A program made the translations under genes and the position numbers. A DNA stretch of 8,958 nucleotides from Methanosarcinales archaeon (GTDB lineage: Archaea > Halobacteriota > Syntropharchaeia > Alkanophagales > Methanospirareceae). Shown here one piece after another: positions 5,387 to 8,958 of the stretch; positions within the stretch are counted from its first letter, which is position 1, and each line of letters starts with the position of its first letter. Location of the stretch: assembly GCA_025464585.1 (NCBI GenBank), contig JAODGL010000183.1:1-8958 (forward strand), given 5' to 3'. The notes under the pieces were generated by a model that was not told the DNA's origin, ran no database searches, and saw nothing but the letters and a program-made list of their open reading frames with translations.

Positions 5387-5932
5387 ATGAAAATCTTATT
5401 GATGGGACATCCAAACGTGGGTAAAAGCGTTTTCTTCAACCGGCTCACGGGGGCAAAGGTGTTTGAGTCTAATTATCCGGGAACGACAGTGGACTTCACG
5501 AAAGGATGGATGCGTTTTGGAGGTGAGGATGTCGAACTGATAGACGTGCCAGGGGCATTTTCATTAGAGCCAAAGGACCGGGCAGAAGAAGTAGCAGTGA
5601 AAATGCTGGAGGAGAACCGGGATTCGGTGGTCATCTGTGTGCTCGACGCATCGAAAGTAGAGCGAGGTCTTTATCTGGCTCTGGAAATCATTGAACGCGG
5701 TTATCCGGTTGTAGTTGCGTTAAACATGTGGGATGTCGCAGAGGACAAGAACATAAGAATAGATGTGGAAAAACTGGAGCGGATTTTAGGTGTGCCCGTA
5801 GTGCCAACGATAGCGATAAGTGGAGAAGGATTCAAAGAGCTCGTTTCTAAGATAAAAGAAGCAGCACCTGTGAAAATAGAAAAGATTATAGAAAACGCAG
5901 GAGGTGTTGAAAGTGCCGCTGTCAGTGGATGA
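5387..5932 (+). CDS. feoB: FeoB G domain (separate gene)
   Basis: This 181-residue GTPase corresponds to the cytoplasmic N-terminal G domain of the ferrous iron transporter FeoB. G1 is GHPNVGKS (7-14), the G2 threonine region is NYPGTTVD (29-36), G3 is DVPG (53-56), G4 is NMWD (113-116, usually NMMD) and G5 lies in IAISGEG (142-148). FeoB is normally one protein of about 600-800 residues in which this domain, a helical GDI domain of about 90 residues and the membrane part are fused. Here the reading frame ends at 5932, right after the G domain, and only a short tail (KIEKIIENAGGVESAAVSG) follows. The membrane part starts in another frame 20 nt before this stop. The start ATG 5387 has GGAGG 14 nt upstream, which is rather far. 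Confidence 0.9.
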   Translation: MKILLMGHPNVGKSVFFNRLTGAKVFESNYPGTTVDFTKGWMRFGGEDVELIDVPGAFSLEPKDRAEEVAVKMLEENRDSVVICVLDASKVERGLYLALEIIERGYPVVVALNMWDVAEDKNIRIDVEKLERILGVPVVPTIAISGEGFKELVSKIKEAAPVKIEKIIENAGGVESAAVSG

Positions 5933-7169
5933 GCGCTGGAATTTAATAGAGAAGATATCGAAGCAGACGGTGGAGTTTGGTGCACGTAAACATACATTGA
6001 AGGACGCAATAGCGGAACTCACCGTTAAGCCGTTGACTGGAATACCAGTAGCAATAGCGGTTCTGTACGGAATCTGGTCTTTTTTTGTTGATTTCGCAGG
6101 CACCTTATTTACTGATGGCTTCATGGTCCGGCTATTTGATGAGCACTGGCTGCCGTTTTTACAGAATGCCTTTCATAACAATTTAGACAATTGGGCTTAT
6201 AGGCTTTTCATAGATGCGGGGCATATAGAAAATGGAGTGCTTGTAGCATCGGACAATTGCCTCGAGGCTTTTGGTGTGCTCACCAGCGGTTTCTTCGTGC
6301 CTTTTGGCGTGGTACTGTGGGCGGTGCTGGCGTTTTATCTGATGTTTGCACTATTGGAAGATGTGGGTTATTTGCCAAGACTGGCTGTTCTCGTTGATAC
6401 CGTGCTGCACAAAATAGGTCTGCACGGCTATGCGATTGTTCCAACGTTCCTTTCTTTGGGATGCAATGTCCCGGGTGTAACGGCAACGAGAGCACTGGAA
6501 ACGAGGAAACAGAGGTTCCTGATGATTACGCTGTTGAGTGTGTTTGTGCCCTGTGGAGCGCAGATAGGAATAATGCAGGATTTAGTTCCGGAGCTGATGG
6601 GTTGGATCTTCCTGACTTTAGCCATAGGTTATCTGGGCTTCGGGTTCATCCTGAACAAAATCGTGCCCGGGAAGTCGCCGGAGATTATAATGGATGTGCC
6701 GCCATACCGGATGCCGATGATGAAAAACATCGTTAGTAAGCTGTGGGTAAGGACATCACGCTTTCTACTCGTTGCGGTGCCTTTTGTTCTGTTAGGGTGT
6801 CTGATAGTGGGACTTATGTATCTGACGGGAGCGATGGATTGGTTAGCCACAGTATTGGGTCCATTTTTGATGAGCTGGTTTGGAGTGCCAGAGGAGACCG
6901 TATCGCCGTTGATCGCGGGCTTTCTGAGGAAGGACTTAGCAGTTGGGATGCTCGGCGGTCTTATGGAACAGGGGATAATGACTACTTTCCAGGTGTTCAC
7001 ATCCGTGGTTCTGCTTTGTATCTATTTCCCGTGCTTAGCGACGTTTGCACTGATGCTGAAGGAAGAGAACTGGAAAGAATTCCTCGGCAGCATCGCTTCG
7101 CTTGTAGCGATGGTCCTCGTCTATGGCGGATTGATACATTTAGTAGGGATTATGCTGGAGGTGGCATAA
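5913..7169 (+). CDS. feoB: FeoB membrane domain (separate gene)
   Basis: This 418-residue integral membrane protein forms the ferrous iron channel of FeoB. Both gate repeats are visible: SLGCNVPGVTATRALE (181-196, C184) with FVPCGAQIGIM (211-221, C214), and AGFLRKDLAVGMLGGL (335-350) with YFPCLATFALMLKE (371-384, C374). Gate 1 is slightly unusual (GAQIGIM where SARLPV is common). The N-terminal 45 residues (DERWNLIEKISKQ...LTVKPLTGIPV) match the very end of the GDI region and the membrane entry of fused FeoB. GTG 5913 is chosen as start because AGGAGG (5899-5904) lies 8 nt upstream; the GTG at 5904 and TTG at 5907 lack a usable site. This ribosome binding site argues that the split is a real gene boundary with translational coupling and not a sequencing error. 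Confidence 0.9.
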   Translation: MPLSVDERWNLIEKISKQTVEFGARKHTLKDAIAELTVKPLTGIPVAIAVLYGIWSFFVDFAGTLFTDGFMVRLFDEHWLPFLQNAFHNNLDNWAYRLFIDAGHIENGVLVASDNCLEAFGVLTSGFFVPFGVVLWAVLAFYLMFALLEDVGYLPRLAVLVDTVLHKIGLHGYAIVPTFLSLGCNVPGVTATRALETRKQRFLMITLLSVFVPCGAQIGIMQDLVPELMGWIFLTLAIGYLGFGFILNKIVPGKSPEIIMDVPPYRMPMMKNIVSKLWVRTSRFLLVAVPFVLLGCLIVGLMYLTGAMDWLATVLGPFLMSWFGVPEETVSPLIAGFLRKDLAVGMLGGLMEQGIMTTFQVFTSVVLLCIYFPCLATFALMLKEENWKEFLGSIASLVAMVLVYGGLIHLVGIMLEVA

Positions 7170-7172
7170 AAA

Positions 7173-7658
7173 ATGAACGAATTAGAAGAGAAATTCGGGC
7201 AGATATATTTCGCGGTTTTAGGTGCAGTGGCATTAGCATTCGGAGCTGCGGAACTGATTGCAAGTGCGGGTGAGGGATTAACATGGGGTATTTTAGATTC
7301 CTCCGGTGCAGCAGACCCGATGTTCCTGCCGTGGCGTGCGATAATCCTCCTGTCTGTGGGTTTCTTTTACCTGAGCAGCGTGAAGAATTTCGCAGAGATA
7401 CATCAATTGGCGAAGGCAGTGCTGGGAAGTATAATGATATGGATCGTGGCGGGAATGGCGATATGGTCGCGGATAGCGAGTTCTATCCCGGGAGAAGAGA
7501 CGTGGTTCAACAGCTTAGAAGGCTTTTTAGCGAGTTATGCACCGCCTTATTGCCCTGAGATGTTCTTACTGCCGTTCTCGCTGGTGATTGTGTATTATAT
7601 CTTGAAGGAGAGGGAAGAGGAAGCGGAGGGTCTGTCGTACAGGGGAAAAGCACGTTAA
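7173..7658 (+). CDS. Small four-helix membrane protein in the feo operon
   Basis: The protein has 161 residues and I do not recognise a family. Four hydrophobic segments are visible at about 9-31, 54-75, 80-103 and 128-146, separated by an acidic or small-residue loop (34-50) and a loop with Trp and Pro (104-127: SSIPGEETWFNSLEGFLASYAPPYC). The C-terminus is a charged tail (KEREEEAEGLSYRGKAR). There is one Cys, in PPYCPEM, and no obvious metal-binding motif. The gene lies 3 nt after feoB, with GGAGG 11 nt upstream of ATG inside the feoB 3' end, so co-expression is very likely. It may be an accessory subunit of the split FeoB or an unrelated passenger; the sequence gives no way to choose. Confidence 0.8.
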   Translation: MNELEEKFGQIYFAVLGAVALAFGAAELIASAGEGLTWGILDSSGAADPMFLPWRAIILLSVGFFYLSSVKNFAEIHQLAKAVLGSIMIWIVAGMAIWSRIASSIPGEETWFNSLEGFLASYAPPYCPEMFLLPFSLVIVYYILKEREEEAEGLSYRGKAR

Positions 7659-7673
7659 AACCATAATAAAGTG

Positions 7674-7700
7674 GAGGGGGGGATAATTCCCCTCTTTTTT
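7674..7700 (+). terminator. Hairpin plus U-tract between the membrane protein gene and feoC
   Basis: GAGGGG (7674-7679) can pair with CCCCTC (7689-7694). A tighter alternative is GGGGA/TCCCC around a TAAT loop. Six T residues follow at 7695-7700, with further T-rich sequence to 7715. This looks like an intrinsic or U-tract terminator, placed so that feoC would be expressed less than the upstream genes or from its own promoter. Confidence 0.65.
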
Positions 7701-7754
7701 CCCTTTTTCTTTTTTATCAAAAAATATCTCAAGTCAGCGATGCAAAGGAATATC

Positions 7755-8033
7755 ATGACCACAACCGGGGAACTTCTACGCCGGATTGAGAAAGGAGGCA
7801 CGTTAGACGAGCTTGCTGCGGAGTTCGGTATGGGAAAATCCGTACTTATGGCGAGAATAGAATTCATGCTGCGTGCTGGTTATCTCTACGAAATCAGTTC
7901 GAGAGAAGGTCAAGGATGCATGGGATGTCCAATGTGTGAAATGTGCAGTGTGCCTGGAAGTGGGAAGATGAAGACGTACGTGCTGACGGAGAAGGGTAGA
8001 AAAGAATTACTAAAACAAAAAATTAGGAGGTGA
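7755..8033 (+). CDS. feoC: FeoC-like winged-helix protein with a four-cysteine cluster motif
   Basis: This 92-residue protein starts with a winged-helix DNA-binding-type domain (helices at about 4-12, 16-24 and 28-40; TLDELAAEFGMGKSVLMARIEFMLRAGYLYEI). Within the wing, a loop carries C55-x2-C58-x2-C61-x2-C64 (GCMGCPMCEMCSV), followed by a strand and basic helix (KTYVLTEKGRKELLKQKIRR). This is the architecture of FeoC, a feo operon protein that binds an iron-sulfur cluster and either modulates FeoB or acts as a regulator. Known FeoC proteins have wider, uneven Cys spacing. Start ATG 7755 has AAAGGA 5 nt upstream. The longer frame back to GTG 7671 only adds residues encoded by the terminator and T-rich tract, so it is rejected. 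ATG 7740 is a possible alternative. Confidence 0.8.
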   Translation: MTTTGELLRRIEKGGTLDELAAEFGMGKSVLMARIEFMLRAGYLYEISSREGQGCMGCPMCEMCSVPGSGKMKTYVLTEKGRKELLKQKIRR

Positions 8034-8036
8034 CAG
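8026..8036 (+). other. Strong Shine-Dalgarno sequence with no gene behind it
   Basis: AGGAGGTGA overlaps the feoC stop and is a near-perfect complement of the 16S rRNA 3' end, but no start codon lies 5-12 nt downstream and the next 100 nt hold only short frames. It suggests that a gene once followed feoC and was lost, or it is a chance result of the feoC C-terminal codons. Confidence 0.4.
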
Positions 8037-8282
8037 GGATTTTCTAAAATTGCTATCTGTTTCTCTGTTATACGTCTGATAAATCTGGCATCGCTTGCAA
8101 AGCAAATTCTTTCAATTCTTTCAGCACGAATACCTCTTAATCTAATATATGATTAAAGGAACATAGACCGTTAAAAATACAGGATTTATTCTATAAATCC
8201 ATTGAGAGTGGATTCATTCCCGTAAGCTTATATGTGCAGCATCTGGTTGACCATAACATTTTATATCCCATCCCTCTCCCGT
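8034..8282. other. Intergenic region between feoC and the reductase gene
   Basis: The two genes converge here. The region is AT-rich and holds the stem-loop pair at 8182-8214. On the minus strand, about 8027-8152 is open and reads like protein (GIRAERIERICFASDARFIR), but it has no start codon and runs on antisense to feoC. It may be a gene remnant. No RNA gene or mobile element was recognised. Confidence 0.4.
8172..8200 (-). terminator. Terminator of the reductase gene
   Basis: GGATTTAT (8182-8189) and ATAAATCC (8193-8200) form a perfect 8-bp stem with a 3-nt loop. On the minus strand it is followed by TGTATTTTTAA, a U-tract at 8173-8177. It lies about 85 nt beyond the stop of the minus-strand reductase gene. 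AATCCA (8196-8201) can also pair with TGGATT (8209-8214), which gives a competing second stem. Confidence 0.5.
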
Positions 8283-8958
8283 TTATTTACGAACTCGCCA
8301 CCGCAGCAAAACACCTTCGTCCATCCTCTCTGCACTTAAAAGCTCCAGTCTTACCATTTTTTCTTCCGAAGTAAATCCCTTACCATCCACAAGTGTAGGC
8401 GCGTTTTCACCTCCTATTATCATATTCCCAACATATATATATAGCTCATCAACGAGCCCCTGCGAAATCAAAGACCAGTTAAGTGTTGCACCTCCTTCCA
8501 CCATCAATCTGCTCACGCCTCGCTGCCACAATAAATATAGAAGATTCCTCAAATTCACTTCTTCCTTACCGCAGATAAGAATCTCCGCTTTCTCTCCTAA
8601 TCTTTCCACATCCTCCACAATTGCCAGCTTAGACACCGCAATTATTCGTTTTCCCTTCCCCTTGTTCAATATCTCGGCATCAACCGGCGTTCTCGCATGG
8701 TTATCCACCACTATTCGCACCGGATTTTCAGCTTTCCTTGCCTTCCGTCTTTCTTCCCTCCTCTTTTCTGATTTTACCGTTAAAGAAGGGTCATCAGCTA
8801 AAATAGTGCCTACGCCAACCATTATTGCATCGCTTTCTGCCCTCAGGGAATCAACCCTATCAAAATCCCTCCCGCCACTTATTCGCGTCTGTCTCCTTTC
8901 TACCGTTGCTATTTTTCCATCCGCACTCATTGCGGCATTTATGAAGACAAATGGTCTG
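8283..8958 (-). CDS. 2,5-diamino-6-ribosylamino-pyrimidinone 5'-phosphate reductase (RibD C-terminal-like), 5' end beyond the window
   Basis: This is the archaeal/fungal-type reductase (ArfC/Rib7 group, homologous to the bacterial RibD C-terminal domain). It reduces the ribosyl side chain of the pyrimidine intermediate with NADPH in riboflavin and F420 precursor synthesis. The visible 224 residues begin RPFVFINAAMSADGKIA, the usual N-terminus of the family, so only a few residues are missing beyond base 8958 and the ATG at 8930 is internal. Other blocks are RVDSLRAESDAIMVGVGTILADDP, then NPVRIVVD, and the cofactor region LMVEGGATLNWSLI followed by VDELYIYVGNMIIGG. The archaeal pathway has this as a separate protein, without the deaminase domain. 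It converges on the feo operon and has no evident link to it, although FMN made through this pathway is the flavodoxin cofactor. Confidence 0.92.
   Translation of the reverse strand, partial: RPFVFINAAMSADGKIATVERRQTRISGGRDFDRVDSLRAESDAIMVGVGTILADDPSLTVKSEKRREERRKARKAENPVRIVVDNHARTPVDAEILNKGKGKRIIAVSKLAIVEDVERLGEKAEILICGKEEVNLRNLLYLLWQRGVSRLMVEGGATLNWSLISQGLVDELYIYVGNMIIGGENAPTLVDGKGFTSEEKMVRLELLSAERMDEGVLLRWRVRK

Noticed and set aside
6743..7273. Long plus-strand frame of 176 codons overlapping feoB
   Set aside because: It is a shadow of the feoB membrane domain in another frame; the feoB frame carries all family motifs.
7671..7754. N-terminal extension of feoC from GTG 7671
   Set aside because: It would translate the G-run hairpin and T-tract into a Phe-rich leader. 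A good ribosome binding site supports ATG 7755.
1..8958. tRNA, rRNA or CRISPR arrays
   Set aside because: No cloverleaf, rRNA core sequence or regularly spaced repeat was seen by eye on either strand; the only tandem array is the heptamer at 112-139.

Overview
The window looks like a piece of an archaeal chromosome, probably from an uncultivated anaerobic euryarchaeote. The signs are the archaeal-type RibD-like reductase at the right edge, tightly packed genes with strong GGAGG ribosome binding sites, TATA-like boxes, U-tract terminators, and an anaerobic iron and radical-SAM gene set. An ANME-1-like source is a guess from general impression and was not tested.

Left end (1-935): a decayed IS66-family transposase on the minus strand. 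It is frameshifted near 470-500 and cut off at a short heptamer tandem repeat, and an imperfect direct repeat brackets it. Next come a class I SAM methyltransferase (plus strand, 936-1598) and, converging on its 3' end, a minus-strand pair: a short-chain flavodoxin followed by a DUF2023 protein.

Middle (2466-4712): a divergent intergenic region with dyads, a possible 36-residue cysteine-rich peptide, half of an MFS transporter (six membrane segments), and an overlapping HemN/HemW-like radical SAM protein.

Right (4713-8033): a ferrous iron uptake operon, feoA-feoA-feoB(G domain)-feoB(membrane domain)-small membrane protein, then a hairpin plus U-tract, then a FeoC-like winged-helix protein with four evenly spaced cysteines. 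FeoB is split into two overlapping genes, and most of the usual GDI helical linker seems to be missing. The right edge holds the minus-strand gene for a riboflavin/F420 pathway reductase, cut by the window end.

The most interesting signal is regulatory. A 22-nt block (20 of 22 identical) containing CTAACTTTTTTAGG lies 60-70 nt upstream of both the flavodoxin and the first feoA, in the same orientation relative to each gene. It is built on CCTAA/TTAGG half-sites like those of DtxR/IdeR-type metal repressors. Together with the radical SAM protein and the feo operon, this suggests that the 2 to 8 kb stretch is a locus for iron limitation: iron uptake, replacement of ferredoxin by flavodoxin, and perhaps porphyrin chemistry.
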